Shown: in pieces, positions 1 to 9,349 of the stretch
Layout of the letters: each line of letters begins with the position of its first letter
Position numbering within the stretch: the stretch's first letter is position 1
From: Enterobacter sp. 638
GTDB lineage: Bacteria; Pseudomonadota; Gammaproteobacteria; Enterobacterales; Enterobacteriaceae
Assembly: GCF_000016325.1 (NCBI RefSeq)
Contig: NC_009436.1
Location: 2,480,001 to 2,544,000 of the forward strand
DNA: 64,000 nucleotides
Reading direction: 5' to 3'
The notes under the pieces: generated by a model
The model's database searches: none
The model's input: the letters and a program-made list of their open reading frames with translations, nothing else
Told to the model about the DNA's origin: nothing
Program-made: the position numbers and the translations under genes

Positions 1-589
1 ACGCCATCAGCAACAAGCCCATAATTCGGGTAATTACGTTGATACCGGTTTGCCCCAGTAAACGTACAAGCCAGGGAGCAATGCGAAACACGCCCCAACA
101 ACACAGCGCAAAAAGCGCAATAGCGATCGAAAAACCGATCAAATGCACCAGATTATGATAGCGCGTGCCCCAGACGATAGTGGAACTGATCGCACCGGGT
201 CCCGCCATTAAAGGCAGTGCAAGTGGAACGACGCCTATGCTTTCGCGAACCGCGGATTCTGATTTTTCCTGCTTGTTCTGTTTGTCTTCACCCAATTTTC
301 CGCTGATCATTGACATCGCAATCGTCACGACGAGAATGCCACCCGCGATACGGAAGGAGTCAATGGAGATGCCGAAGATTTGCAGAATCGAGTCGCCAAG
401 AAAAAGTGACGTCAGCAATATGATGGCGACGGACAGATTGGCTGTCAGGTTAGTTTTATTTCGGGCAACCGCCGTCTGGTAGCTCGTCATACTAATGAAT
501 ACTGGGATGATCCCCACCGGGTTAACGAGTGCGAACAAACCAATAAAAAATTTGAAATAGGTAGAAAAATCAAAGAGCAATGGGGTCAC
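1..589 (-). CDS. ychE: YchE, MarC-family inner-membrane protein (3' end outside window)
   Basis: This is the MarC/UPF0056 family of six-helix inner-membrane proteins; the biochemical role is not established. The minus strand reads VTPLLFDFSTYFKFFIGLFA and continues with hydrophobic segments and the family stretch LVNPVGIIPVFISMTSYQ, close to E. coli YchE. I place the start at the GTG at 587-589 because a GGAG motif lies about 7 bases upstream and the frame then matches the family from the second residue. About 196 codons are present; the usual length is about 215, so only the C-terminal tail is missing beyond position 1. It is divergent from adhE, as in E. coli. The family name is secure; the GTG start is likely. 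Confidence 0.9.
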   Translation of the reverse strand, partial: MTPLLFDFSTYFKFFIGLFALVNPVGIIPVFISMTSYQTAVARNKTNLTANLSVAIILLTSLFLGDSILQIFGISIDSFRIAGGILVVTIAMSMISGKLGEDKQNKQEKSESAVRESIGVVPLALPLMAGPGAISSTIVWGTRYHNLVHLIGFSIAIALFALCCWGVFRIAPWLVRLLGQTGINVITRIMGLLLMA

Positions 590-1076
590 AATTAGCTCCG
601 CAAATCAGCATAGCCCGAACAATAAATTAAAGGGAGTAAATCCGCGCTGAAGATACGCTTTTTATCAGCATACTTCACCAGAAATCTGCTCCAAAACGCT
701 ATGAATTTCATGTGTTAAGTATATGTGTCACTGATGGAATATTCGATTCCATTACTTTTGTAATTATTTAACACTTGATATGATTACTCAAAATACACGT
801 GCTGAAAGGTATCAGCTTCGGTATAAATTGATTCAGATCATGTTTTCCGTACTCAGAAGTGAGTAATCTTGATGACACCAACAGGGAGTGGGCCTCATAA
901 AAAGGGATGATGCTAAAGTCAGGCTCTTTTAGTAAGTTAGTGCCGGAGAGTTGATTGCGAACCTCAGTAAACCTTTGTTTTATTGTGTGTAAAGCAAGTA
1001 CTGACACCTCGGCTATACTGGTGTCGTATTGAGCGCTGGTTTACTAAAAGAGTTTAAACATTATCAGGAGAGCATT
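590..1076 (+). promoter_or_regulatory. Long ychE-adhE intergenic region, adhE control region
   Basis: These 487 bases separate two divergent genes and hold no convincing reading frame. In E. coli the equivalent region carries distant adhE promoters and a long, RNase III-processed leader bound by several regulators, so a similar role is inferred. Directly visible are AT-rich stretches at 700-790, the FNR-like palindrome listed separately at 828-841, and the adhE ribosome-binding site CAGGAG at about 1065-1070, seven bases before the ATG at 1077. I could not fix a transcription start from sequence alone. Confidence 0.5.
828..841. promoter_or_regulatory. FNR-like palindrome upstream of adhE
   Basis: TTGATTCAGATCAT matches the FNR consensus TTGAT-N4-ATCAA at 9 of 10 defined bases (the last A is T). 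It lies 235-249 bases before the adhE start. FNR is not the classical direct regulator of E. coli adhE, so this is a candidate site only. A single imperfect match of this kind can occur by chance. Confidence 0.3.
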
Positions 1077-3752
1077 ATGGCTGTTACTAATATCGCTGAA
1101 CTTAACGCACTCGTTGAGCGCGTCAAAAAGGCCCAGCGTGAATATGCCAATTTCACCCAAGAACAGGTTGATAAAATCTTCCGCGCAGCCGCACTGGCTG
1201 CTGCAGATGCTCGAATCCCTCTCGCTAAAATGGCCGTTGCCGAATCTGGCATGGGTATCGTTGAAGATAAAGTGATCAAAAACCACTTCGCTTCAGAGTA
1301 TATCTACAACGCCTATAAAGATGAGAAGACGTGTGGCGTTCTGGATGAAGATCATACGTTCGGTACTATCACTATCGCAGAGCCAATCGGCATCATTTGC
1401 GGTATCGTTCCGACAACCAACCCGACTTCTACCGCCATCTTCAAATCACTCATCAGCCTGAAGACCCGTAACGCAATTATCTTCTCTCCACACCCACGCG
1501 CTAAAGATGCGACAAACAAAGCGGCAGATATTGTTCTGCAGGCAGCTATCGCAGCGGGTGCACCAAAAGATCTGATCGGTTGGATTGACCAGCCTTCTGT
1601 TGAACTGTCCAACGCTTTGATGCACCACCCAGATATCAACATGATTCTGGCAACTGGTGGCCCAGGCATGGTTAAAGCCGCATACAGCTCCGGTAAACCT
1701 GCAATCGGTGTTGGCGCCGGTAACACCCCTGTTGTCGTTGACGAAACCGCCGACATCAAACGTGTTGTTGCGTCTATTCTGATGTCTAAAACCTTCGATA
1801 ACGGCGTAATCTGTGCGTCAGAGCAGTCAGTTATCGTTGTTGACTCTGCATACAACGCAGTGCGTGAGCGTTTTGCTACCCACGGCGGTTACATGCTGCA
1901 GGGTAAAGAGCTGAAGGCCGTTCAGGATATCATTCTGAAAAATGGTGCACTGAACGCAGCAATTGTTGGTCAACCGGCTGCTAAAATTGCAGAACTGGCA
2001 GGCTTTACGGTTCCTTCTGACACCAAAATTTTAATTGGTGAAGTCAGCGTTGTTGATGAATCTGAGCCATTTGCTCACGAAAAACTGTCCCCTACTCTTG
2101 CCATGTACCGTGCTAAGAGCTTCGAAGACGCTGTGATGAAGGCGGAAAAACTGGTTGAGATGGGCGGGATCGGTCATACCTCTTGCCTGTATACCGACCA
2201 GGACAACCAGCCTGAGCGCGTGAAGTACTTCGGCGACAAAATGAAAACCGCACGTATTCTGATCAACACCCCAGCGTCCCAGGGTGGTATCGGTGACCTG
2301 TATAACTTTAAACTCGCGCCTTCCCTGACTCTGGGTTGTGGTTCATGGGGTGGTAACTCCATCTCTGAAAACGTTGGTCCTAAGCACCTGATCAACAAGA
2401 AAACCGTTGCTAAGCGAGCTGAAAACATGTTGTGGCACAAACTTCCGAAATCTATCTACTTCCGCCGTGGCTCACTGCCAATCGCGCTGGATGAAGTGAT
2501 TACTGATGGCCACAAACGTGCGCTCATCGTGACTGACCGTTTCCTGTTCAATAACGGCTATGCAGACCAGATCACTTCTGTTCTGAAAGCTGCGGGCGTT
2601 GAGACTGAAGTCTTCTTTGAAGTTGAAGCGGACCCAACCCTGACCGTTGTTCGCAAAGGCGCAGAGCTGGCTAACTCCTTCAAACCAGACGTGATTATCG
2701 CACTCGGTGGTGGTTCCCCGATGGACGCCGCTAAAATCATGTGGGTTATGTACGAACACCCAGAAACGCACTTCGAAGAACTCGCACTGCGCTTTATGGA
2801 CATCCGTAAACGTATCTACAAGTTCCCGAAAATGGGCGTGAAAGCAAAAATGATTGCTGTCACTACCACGTCTGGTACCGGTTCTGAAGTGACTCCGTTT
2901 GCGGTTGTGACTGATGATGCGACGGGTCAGAAATACCCACTGGCTGATTACGCTCTGACTCCAGATATGGCGATTGTTGATGCCAACCTGGTGATGGATA
3001 TGCCGAAATCACTGTGCGCATTCGGTGGTCTCGATGCAGTCACTCACGCACTGGAAGCTTACGTTTCTGTACTGGCGAGTGAATTCTCTGACGGTCAGGC
3101 TCTGCAAGCACTGAAACTGCTGAAAGAAAACCTGCCAGCGTCTTACAACGAAGGTTCTAAAAACCCAGTGGCGCGTGAACGTGTTCATAACGCTGCAACC
3201 ATCGCGGGTATCGCGTTTGCTAACGCCTTCCTGGGGGTGTGTCACTCAATGGCCCACAAACTGGGTTCTCAGTTCCACATTCCTCACGGTCTGGCGAACG
3301 CCCTGCTGATTTCGAACGTTATCCGTTATAACGCTAACGACAACCCGACTAAGCAGACAGCATTTAGCCAGTACGACCGTCCGCAGGCTCGTCGTCGCTA
3401 CGCAGAAATCGCTGACCATCTGGGCCTGAGTGCCCCTGGTGACCGTACTGCGGCGAAGATTGAGAAACTGCTGGCATGGCTGGATAGCATCAAAGCTGAA
3501 CTGGGCATTCCTAAATCTATCCGTGAAGCTGGTGTTCAGGAAGCGGACTTCCTTGCACATGTTGATAAGCTTTCTGAAGATGCATTCGATGACCAATGTA
3601 CTGGCGCTAACCCGCGTTACCCATTGATCTCCGAGCTGAAACAGATTCTGCTTGATACTTTCTACGGACGCGAATTCAGCGAAAACGACACAGCTGCAGT
3701 GAAAATTGATGCACCTGTAAAAGCTGACAAAAAAGTGAAGAAAAACGCTTAA
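1077..3752 (+). CDS. adhE: Bifunctional acetaldehyde-CoA / alcohol dehydrogenase AdhE
   Basis: AdhE turns acetyl-CoA into acetaldehyde and then ethanol, using two NADH, in mixed-acid fermentation; it assembles into long cytoplasmic filaments called spirosomes. The protein has 891 residues, the same as E. coli. Residues 1 to about 440 form the CoA-acylating aldehyde dehydrogenase with the catalytic cysteine in GVICASEQSV (near residue 246). Residues from about 450 form the iron-dependent alcohol dehydrogenase, with the NAD motif ALGGGSPMDAAK and the metal-ligand region around HSMAHKLGSQFHIPHGLANA. The ATG at 1077 is chosen over an in-frame upstream ATG because it has a good ribosome-binding site and gives the family N terminus MAVTNIAELN. 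A strong terminator follows 15 bases after the stop. Confidence 0.98.
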   Translation: MAVTNIAELNALVERVKKAQREYANFTQEQVDKIFRAAALAAADARIPLAKMAVAESGMGIVEDKVIKNHFASEYIYNAYKDEKTCGVLDEDHTFGTITIAEPIGIICGIVPTTNPTSTAIFKSLISLKTRNAIIFSPHPRAKDATNKAADIVLQAAIAAGAPKDLIGWIDQPSVELSNALMHHPDINMILATGGPGMVKAAYSSGKPAIGVGAGNTPVVVDETADIKRVVASILMSKTFDNGVICASEQSVIVVDSAYNAVRERFATHGGYMLQGKELKAVQDIILKNGALNAAIVGQPAAKIAELAGFTVPSDTKILIGEVSVVDESEPFAHEKLSPTLAMYRAKSFEDAVMKAEKLVEMGGIGHTSCLYTDQDNQPERVKYFGDKMKTARILINTPASQGGIGDLYNFKLAPSLTLGCGSWGGNSISENVGPKHLINKKTVAKRAENMLWHKLPKSIYFRRGSLPIALDEVITDGHKRALIVTDRFLFNNGYADQITSVLKAAGVETEVFFEVEADPTLTVVRKGAELANSFKPDVIIALGGGSPMDAAKIMWVMYEHPETHFEELALRFMDIRKRIYKFPKMGVKAKMIAVTTTSGTGSEVTPFAVVTDDATGQKYPLADYALTPDMAIVDANLVMDMPKSLCAFGGLDAVTHALEAYVSVLASEFSDGQALQALKLLKENLPASYNEGSKNPVARERVHNAATIAGIAFANAFLGVCHSMAHKLGSQFHIPHGLANALLISNVIRYNANDNPTKQTAFSQYDRPQARRRYAEIADHLGLSAPGDRTAAKIEKLLAWLDSIKAELGIPKSIREAGVQEADFLAHVDKLSEDAFDDQCTGANPRYPLISELKQILLDTFYGREFSENDTAAVKIDAPVKADKKVKKNA

Positions 3753-3766
3753 TTGATAGCTGAAAC

Positions 3767-3795
3767 AAAAAACCCGCCATTGGCGGGTTTTTTTA
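3767..3795. terminator. Bidirectional terminator between adhE and tdk
   Basis: An AACCCGCCA / TGGCGGGTT hairpin has an A-run on the left and seven T on the right, so it can end adhE on the plus strand and tdk on the minus strand. Confidence 0.88.
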
Positions 3796-3835
3796 TGTCT
3801 GATAAAAATTCATCAGCAAAAACACATAATCACGT

Positions 3836-4450
3836 CTAATGACGATTCTCTTCAAGGAGGGCTGTAAGAGACCCCACCGCCAGCGCTTCTTTATAGTGCT
3901 TACGGCACACGGATACATAGCGCTCGTTGCCCCCTATGACGACCTGTTCACCCTCAGCGAAGGGTTTCCCTTCATGATCAAGACGAAGCACCATGCTGGC
4001 TTTGCGGCCGCAGAAACAAATCGTTTTCAATTCGACCAGTTTGTCTGACCAGGCCAATAAATACTGGCTGCCGATAAACAGTTCACCGCGAAAATCCGTA
4101 CGCAACCCGTAGCACAAGACGGGAATATCGAGTTCATCAACGACTTCTGAAAGTGCATGAACCTGCTGACGCGTCAAAAACTGACTTTCATCTACCAGAA
4201 CGCAATGAATCGGCTTGAGAGCATGCTCAGCGCGGATGTCGCTAAGCAAGTCGGTTCCGTTATTAAAGAGCTTTGCCGGAGACGACAGGCCGATACGTGA
4301 GCTCACCTTTCCTGCACCAAAGCGGTCGTCAATCTCAGCGGTGTATACGAGAGAGCGCATACCCCTTTCTTGATAATTATAAGAGGATTGCAGCAGCGCT
4401 GTAGACTTGCCTGCATTCATTGCGGAATAGTAGAAATAAAGTTGTGCCAT
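3836..4450 (-). CDS. tdk: Thymidine kinase
   Basis: Tdk phosphorylates thymidine (and deoxyuridine) to dTMP with ATP in the nucleotide salvage pathway. The 204-residue protein is the type II (TK1-like) form. It shows a P-loop at residues 10-18 ([11 protein letters not shown]), a Walker B-like VLVDESQFL, and a zinc-binding lasso made by the cysteines in ICFCGRK and the CRKH motif near the C terminus. Length and order match E. coli Tdk (205 residues). It is convergent with adhE and divergent from hns, the usual enteric arrangement. Nothing is odd about it. Confidence 0.97.
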   Translation of the reverse strand: MAQLYFYYSAMNAGKSTALLQSSYNYQERGMRSLVYTAEIDDRFGAGKVSSRIGLSSPAKLFNNGTDLLSDIRAEHALKPIHCVLVDESQFLTRQQVHALSEVVDELDIPVLCYGLRTDFRGELFIGSQYLLAWSDKLVELKTICFCGRKASMVLRLDHEGKPFAEGEQVVIGGNERYVSVCRKHYKEALAVGSLTALLEENRH

Positions 4451-4998
4451 TGGTCGTTAAACCCTAATCAATGTGTAATATTCCCGATGGATGATTGTAC
4501 CATAAATTGCCTTATCTTCAGTGTGACGAACCACAAAGCAGGCGCATGGGCAATGTCAGCATTCAAGAGTGATTAACAAAATAACATGTTAAAACATGCA
4601 GTAATCTCATGTTCCATTTGTCAGGCGAGAGGTTATAGCCGCGTAAGTCATGACTTTTTATAATGGAATTGTTGAACAGCTAAATTCAATATTTATTAAC
4701 TATTCTGGCAATAAGACCCCCTGCGGATGGGGTAATACAAAAGGTTGATATTTATGCGCCGTAACTATAATCACCCGCCGGAATGTCACTTAACAAACAT
4801 GCTGCCGGTCGGTTGATGCCATTAGTGATGATAACAAGCCCGTGATCCTGACAATGAAATTTAAGTTAACGTAATTAATATTAGCGCCAGATATTATGTA
4901 TTTTTTGAATTCCTTACATTCCCACCTATTGCACATCCTAAATTATCACTCTATTATTAGGACAACAAACCCCCCATTATAAGTTTGAGATTACTAAA
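4451..4998. other. tdk-hns intergenic region
   Basis: This is a 548-base AT-rich, gene-free stretch between two divergent genes. It includes the hns promoter listed at 4929-4957. The rest, with many A/T runs, is the type of curved DNA that H-NS itself binds, and hns is autoregulated in E. coli; that part is inference. I see no other gene or hairpin terminator here. Confidence 0.5.
4929..4957 (+). promoter_or_regulatory. hns promoter
   Basis: A sigma-70 promoter is readable: -35 TTGCAC at 4929-4934, a 17-base spacer, and -10 TATTAT at 4952-4957. Transcription would start near 4964, giving a leader of about 35 bases, which agrees with the short hns leader known in E. coli. Confidence 0.75.
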
Positions 4999-5412
4999 AT
5001 GAGCGAAGCACTTAAAATTCTGAACAACATCCGTACTCTTCGTGCGCAGGCAAGAGAATGCACCCTCGAAACGCTGGAAGAAATGCTGGAAAAATTAGAA
5101 GTTGTTGTGACTGAACGTCGTGAAGAAGAGAGCGCTGCGGCTGCAGAAATCGAAGAACGCACTCGTAAACTTCAGCAATACCGCGAAATGCTGATTGCCG
5201 ACGGTATCGATCCAAACGAATTACTGAACAGCATGTCTGCTGCTAAAACCAGCACTAAAGCAAAACGTGCAACTCGCCCAGCTAAATATAGCTACGTTGA
5301 CGAGAACGGCGAAACTAAAACCTGGACTGGCCAAGGCCGTACGCCAGCAGTAATCAAGAAAGCCATGGAAGAGCAAGGCAAACAGCTGGACGATTTCCTG
5401 ATCAAGGATTAA
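4999..5412 (+). CDS. hns: H-NS nucleoid-associated silencer
   Basis: H-NS binds AT-rich DNA, bridges it and silences horizontally acquired and stress genes. The 137-residue protein has the charged N-terminal coiled-coil oligomerisation region (residues 1 to about 80), a flexible linker near residues 80-95, and the C-terminal DNA-binding domain with [13 protein letters not shown], including the AT-minor-groove QGR motif at residues 112-114. The length equals E. coli H-NS. The upstream GAGATTACTAAAATG is nearly identical to the E. coli start region. It is monocistronic with its own promoter and terminator. Confidence 0.98.
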   Translation: MSEALKILNNIRTLRAQARECTLETLEEMLEKLEVVVTERREEESAAAAEIEERTRKLQQYREMLIADGIDPNELLNSMSAAKTSTKAKRATRPAKYSYVDENGETKTWTGQGRTPAVIKKAMEEQGKQLDDFLIKD

Positions 5413-5427
5413 TCCCCTGCCTTTCAG

Positions 5428-5456
5428 AAAAATCCCGTTTAATACGGGATTTTTTA
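5428..5456 (+). terminator. hns terminator
   Basis: AATCCCGT / ACGGGATT forms a short hairpin followed by TTTTTT, 16 bases after the hns stop codon. Confidence 0.85.
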
Positions 5457-5558
5457 TGCCCGTAATTTATACCGATACATCCGCTTACACCCGATTATAT
5501 AGCCACACACCTTTCCTCATGCTTCCTTAAGAATCAGCTTATACCCGTTATCAGACAT

Positions 5559-5592
5559 AAAAAAAGCCGATATCATGTGACTGATACCGGCT
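5559..5592 (-). terminator. galU terminator
   Basis: On the minus strand AGCCGGTATCA pairs with TGATATCGGCT (one G-U pair) and is followed by seven T. It lies 22 bases after the galU stop codon. Confidence 0.85.
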
Positions 5593-5613
5593 ACATACAT
5601 CTGAGTGCTCAGA

Positions 5614-6522
5614 TTAGTTTTTAATACCCATCGTGTCTTTCAACCAGGCTTTAAATTCTTCGCCCAGTGAATTGTGACGGATACCATATTCAACGAAAGC
5701 CTGCATATAACCGAGTTTATTACCGCAATCGTGGCTCTTACCTTTCATGTGGTAAGCCTCAACCGTCTCTTTCTCGATCAGCATATCAATACCATCGGTG
5801 AGTTGGATTTCATCACCCGCTCCTGGAGGGGTTTTCGCCAGCAGCGGCCAAATCTCTGCGCTCAGCACATAGCGTCCCACCACTGCGAGGTTAGACGGTG
5901 CAACGTCTGCTTTTGGCTTCTCGACCACGCCTACCATCGGCACACTTTCACCCGGCTTCAGCTCAACGCCTTTGCAGTCAACTACACCGTAGGCCGTCAC
6001 ATCTGCAACTGGCTCTACCATGATTTGGCTGCTGCCGGTTTCGTCAAAGCGTTTAATCATCTCTGCGAGGTTGTCCTGAGACAGGTCGGATTCGAACTCG
6101 TCCAGAATCACGTCTGGCAGGATAACAGCGACAGGTTCATTACCCACAACTGGATGCGCGCACAGCACTGCATGGCCCAGGCCTTTGGCCAGACCCTGAC
6201 GCACCTGCATAATGGTGACGTGCGGCGGACAAATAGATTGCACCTCTTCCAGCAGCTGACGTTTGACACGTTTTTCCAGCATGGCTTCAAGTTCAAAACT
6301 GGTATCGAAATGGTTTTCGATAGAGTTTTTAGACGAATGCGTTACCAGTACAATTTCCGTAATACCCGCGGCAATACACTCATTAACGACATACTGGATT
6401 AATGGTTTATCGACCAACGGCAGCATTTCTTTCGGAATGGCCTTAGTAGCCGGTAGCATCCTGGTTCCCAATCCCGCTACTGGGATAACGGCCTTTGTAA
6501 CTTTCGAATTTAGGGCAGCCAT
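5614..6522 (-). CDS. galU: UTP-glucose-1-phosphate uridylyltransferase
   Basis: GalU makes UDP-glucose from UTP and glucose-1-phosphate, feeding LPS core, trehalose, osmoregulated glucan and galactose metabolism. The 302-residue cytoplasmic protein has the nucleotidyltransferase signature [20 protein letters not shown] at residues 16-35, and the later motif [20 protein letters not shown]. Length equals E. coli GalU. The start is the ATG at 6522 ([17 protein letters not shown]), preceded by CAGGAG. It is on the opposite strand to hns and upstream of rssB's 3' end, as in E. coli, with its own terminator at 5559-5592. Confidence 0.97.
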   Translation of the reverse strand: MAALNSKVTKAVIPVAGLGTRMLPATKAIPKEMLPLVDKPLIQYVVNECIAAGITEIVLVTHSSKNSIENHFDTSFELEAMLEKRVKRQLLEEVQSICPPHVTIMQVRQGLAKGLGHAVLCAHPVVGNEPVAVILPDVILDEFESDLSQDNLAEMIKRFDETGSSQIMVEPVADVTAYGVVDCKGVELKPGESVPMVGVVEKPKADVAPSNLAVVGRYVLSAEIWPLLAKTPPGAGDEIQLTDGIDMLIEKETVEAYHMKGKSHDCGNKLGYMQAFVEYGIRHNSLGEEFKAWLKDTMGIKN

Positions 6523-6719
6523 TGAAATCTCCTGAACTGTTCAAGTTTTGAACTTTATGCAATAAATAACGCGTTCAGTATATCAGTCTCGCAATGTGAT
6601 CCGGGTCTGAAAAGGGCGCGTTACCGATCAATTAGGATAAATACGTATCAAACTGGCAACGATAGTAGCACTGCCAGTAAAACGAAGATAAAGCTATCTG
6701 AAGAATAAAATCCAACTGC

Positions 6720-7733
6720 TTATTCCGTGGACAACATTAAGCGCAAACGTCCGCCCGCCCCCCAAATTTGACACTGCCATGATGAACAGCGATGGCTTAT
6801 TTGGTTCAAATATGTCGTCCCCATGGTGCCTAGCGGCACACCATTACTGACCTGGATATTATGCTCGCCGGTATTAAGCGTCGCGTTAAGACCTGCTGAG
6901 ACCAGGATAAGGTTTTTCAACTCGCTATGGTAATAACCCACTAACAGCGGAAACTGTCCCGGCAAATTTGCCTGCCGGAAAAGATGGTTAACTTGTTTAA
7001 GCAACGTCCCTAATTCAGGAAGTCGTTGTCCCTGGTGAGAAAGTTGTTCCTGCAAGAGACCATTAAACAGGGCACGCAATAATAATGCAGCTAATACCCC
7101 GTTATCACCGGCTCGTGTCACATCCAGGCAATAAAAGGCGAGATCGGTATCAGAGAGCGGCGCGATATCGAGCACTAATCCAGGCTGATCTGCAGCAACC
7201 AGCTGACGGTAATTAACGCGACAATGCGATATATTTTGCTGAACAGGCGGCTGGAGTTCCTGTAATAATTTCGCGGCGGCATGCGGATTACTGACCAGCG
7301 CATCCCAGTCCTGGAAAAGACGCTCCTCTTCTTCGACGCGAGAATTAAACATATTCGGATAAAGGCAAGCGAACACGGTTTCGCGCAATCTGTTCAGATC
7401 TTTGACGGGTTTGAGCAGGACATCCTGTACGCCCAGGCGCAGCGCTTTCGCGATGTCAGCCATGTTTTCAGTCGCCGAGATAACCAGGATCGGGGTTTGA
7501 TCACCTTCATTGCGTAAATGCTCAACCAGCTTCAGGCCGTTCATACGCGGCATGGCGATATCACAAATCATCAGATCCGGCGTCATGTCGACTAATTTTT
7601 CCAGGGCGTCCTGACCATCGGTAGCCAGTGTCGTGGTCGCGCCCAAAGAGGATAACCACGAATCCAACAGCGAACGGAAAACGGGCTCGTCTTCAACTAT
7701 TAAAATGTGTTTTCCGGTCAATGGCTGTGTCAT
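6720..7733 (-). CDS. rssB: RssB, response-regulator adaptor for RpoS proteolysis
   Basis: RssB (also called SprE or Hnr) binds sigma-S and delivers it to ClpXP, so it sets the level of the general stress response. The 337-residue protein has an N-terminal receiver domain with acidic residues in ILIVEDE, the phosphorylated aspartate in DLMICDIAMPRMNG (near residue 58) and a conserved lysine in LLKPVKD. The C-terminal half is the degenerate PP2C phosphatase-like domain. The start ATG at 7733 is preceded by GGGGAGAG; an in-frame codon 21 bases upstream is less likely because the family starts MTQPL. It lies downstream of rssA in the usual rssAB order. Confidence 0.96.
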   Translation of the reverse strand: MTQPLTGKHILIVEDEPVFRSLLDSWLSSLGATTTLATDGQDALEKLVDMTPDLMICDIAMPRMNGLKLVEHLRNEGDQTPILVISATENMADIAKALRLGVQDVLLKPVKDLNRLRETVFACLYPNMFNSRVEEEERLFQDWDALVSNPHAAAKLLQELQPPVQQNISHCRVNYRQLVAADQPGLVLDIAPLSDTDLAFYCLDVTRAGDNGVLAALLLRALFNGLLQEQLSHQGQRLPELGTLLKQVNHLFRQANLPGQFPLLVGYYHSELKNLILVSAGLNATLNTGEHNIQVSNGVPLGTMGTTYLNQISHRCSSWQCQIWGAGGRLRLMLSTE

Positions 7734-7825
7734 GTTCTCTCCCCTGCCTGACAATAGGTAAATAGTGGCACGCTATTGTGGCTATCGCCTGTCAGAATTT
7801 GCTGAAGTCATCAAAATACGGGTGC

Positions 7826-8728
7826 TCATACGGTTGTGCGCACCAAAGGTAGCAACTCATCTATTTTCTTTTCGACGGCTAACGCACCGGCGGCGATGGC
7901 GGCGTCGGCGCGATGAAAATCGAGCGTGGAGATTTGCGGACAGAAAGGTTGGATCAGAATGTCCGGCGGATCGCCCGCCATTCGATTGCGCTTCAGTCGA
8001 TTTTCCAGCACCTGGATTGAGGTCGTCATGATCTCCATCGCCGTCGGTGCCGTGACCGTTTTACGTGTGGCTATTCGCCCTAAGCGCTCTCGCAGGCGCG
8101 CATGCCAGACGAGTTTATCAATATCCGGCTCTTCGCTCTGAACATTTATCGGCATTAAATCTTGCTGCATTAGATGGGCGTCATGCTGCAAATCCACGGC
8201 AATCACGATATCCGCGCCCATTGCGCGCGTCAGAGAGATCGGAACCGGATTGACGACGCCCCCATCGACCAGCCAGTAACCGTTATGAGGAACCGGCGCC
8301 ATCAAGCCCGGCATACTACACGACGCGCGCACGGCCAGGTGGAGATCACCCTCGGTGAACCACAATTCTCTGCCCGTACTGAGATTAGTTGCCACTGCGC
8401 CGAACGGCATTTGGCAATGACTGAAGTTATCTAATGGCATGATTTCGCGAAAGCGATTAAAGACGCGCTCGCCGCGCAGGAGTCCACCACGTTGCCACGA
8501 CAGATCCATGAGACGCAAAACATCCCAATAGCTGAACGAACGTACCCACGATTCCAGCTCTGGCATTTTGTCGCACGCGTAGGCGGCTCCGACCAACGAA
8601 CCAATTGAGCAACCTGCAACAAGATCAACGTCGATGCCGATTCGTTTTAATGCGTTAATCACACCAATGTGTGACCAGCCCCGCGCTGCACCTGAGCCCA
8701 ACGCCAGACCTATTTTTACTTTTCTCAT
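7826..8728 (-). CDS. rssA: RssA, patatin-like phospholipase family protein
   Basis: RssA is a patatin-like (NTE family) protein of 300 residues. It carries the oxyanion-hole motif GSGAARGWSHIGV near residues 12-24, the nucleophile elbow GCSIGSLVG with the active-site serine near residue 42, and a DGG catalytic-aspartate motif in VDGGVVNPVPI. The natural substrate is not known to me. It is the first gene of the rssAB unit, 92 bases upstream of rssB. No signal peptide or membrane segment is seen, so it is probably cytoplasmic. Confidence 0.94.
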   Translation of the reverse strand: MRKVKIGLALGSGAARGWSHIGVINALKRIGIDVDLVAGCSIGSLVGAAYACDKMPELESWVRSFSYWDVLRLMDLSWQRGGLLRGERVFNRFREIMPLDNFSHCQMPFGAVATNLSTGRELWFTEGDLHLAVRASCSMPGLMAPVPHNGYWLVDGGVVNPVPISLTRAMGADIVIAVDLQHDAHLMQQDLMPINVQSEEPDIDKLVWHARLRERLGRIATRKTVTAPTAMEIMTTSIQVLENRLKRNRMAGDPPDILIQPFCPQISTLDFHRADAAIAAGALAVEKKIDELLPLVRTTV

Positions 8729-8843
8729 TAGCCCTGCTTAACTTCCCCTGAATTCCCGGCGTAGCGTCATCGCTACCGCTCAGTTAACATAGTGCCGTCC
8801 AGGCGTTAAGACGCCATTACTTTATTATTCCAGGAAGAGCATT

Positions 8844-9302
8844 GTGACTCAACTCTGTCCCTGTGGTAGCGCCCTCGAGTATAGCCTATGTTGCCAACGA
8901 TATCTTTCTGGCGACCAGCTAGCTCCGGACCCGTCACACTTAATGCGCTCCAGATACACAGCTTTTGTGATCAAAGACGCAGACTATCTGATCAAAACCT
9001 GGCATCCGTCGTGCCAGGCTGCTGATTTTCGCCAGGAGATCGTTTCGGGATTCACCAACACGCAATGGCAGGGTCTCACGATTTACGAAACCTCAATCGG
9101 TCAAACAGCGAAAGAAGGTTTTGTCAGTTTTGTCGCGCGTTTCATTGAGCATGATAAACCGGGTGCCATCATTGAACGCTCGCGGTTCATTCTTGAGGGC
9201 GGACAATGGTACTATATTGATGGTACTCGTCCGCAATTTAGTCGTAATGACGCCTGCCCTTGCGGCTCAGGTAAAAAATTTAAAAAGTGTTGCGGGCAAT
9301 AA
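8844..9302 (+). CDS. ychJ: YchJ, SEC-C zinc-motif protein
   Basis: YchJ is a 152-residue conserved protein of unknown role. It is bracketed by two SEC-C-like zinc motifs: [14 protein letters not shown] near the N terminus and [14 protein letters not shown] at the very C terminus, with an NTF2-like middle domain. The C-terminal motif is the same type as the SecA tail that binds SecB and ribosomes, so a link to protein export or ribosomes is possible but inferred. The start is a GTG at 8844 with CAGGAAGAG upstream. It is divergent from rssA and followed 47 bases later by purU. Confidence 0.93.
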   Translation: MTQLCPCGSALEYSLCCQRYLSGDQLAPDPSHLMRSRYTAFVIKDADYLIKTWHPSCQAADFRQEIVSGFTNTQWQGLTIYETSIGQTAKEGFVSFVARFIEHDKPGAIIERSRFILEGGQWYYIDGTRPQFSRNDACPCGSGKKFKKCCGQ

Positions 9303-9349
9303 TGCCTGACCACCAATAACAAGCAAACACTCAACAGGATTTCCTCGCG

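Noticed and set aside
768..1007. 79-codon minus-strand frame in the adhE control region
   Set aside because: No ribosome-binding site and AT-rich regulatory sequence; the region is known for promoters and leader RNA in E. coli.
1029..1076. Upstream in-frame start extending AdhE by 16 residues
   Set aside because: No ribosome-binding site before it; the ATG at 1077 has CAGGAG and gives the family N terminus.
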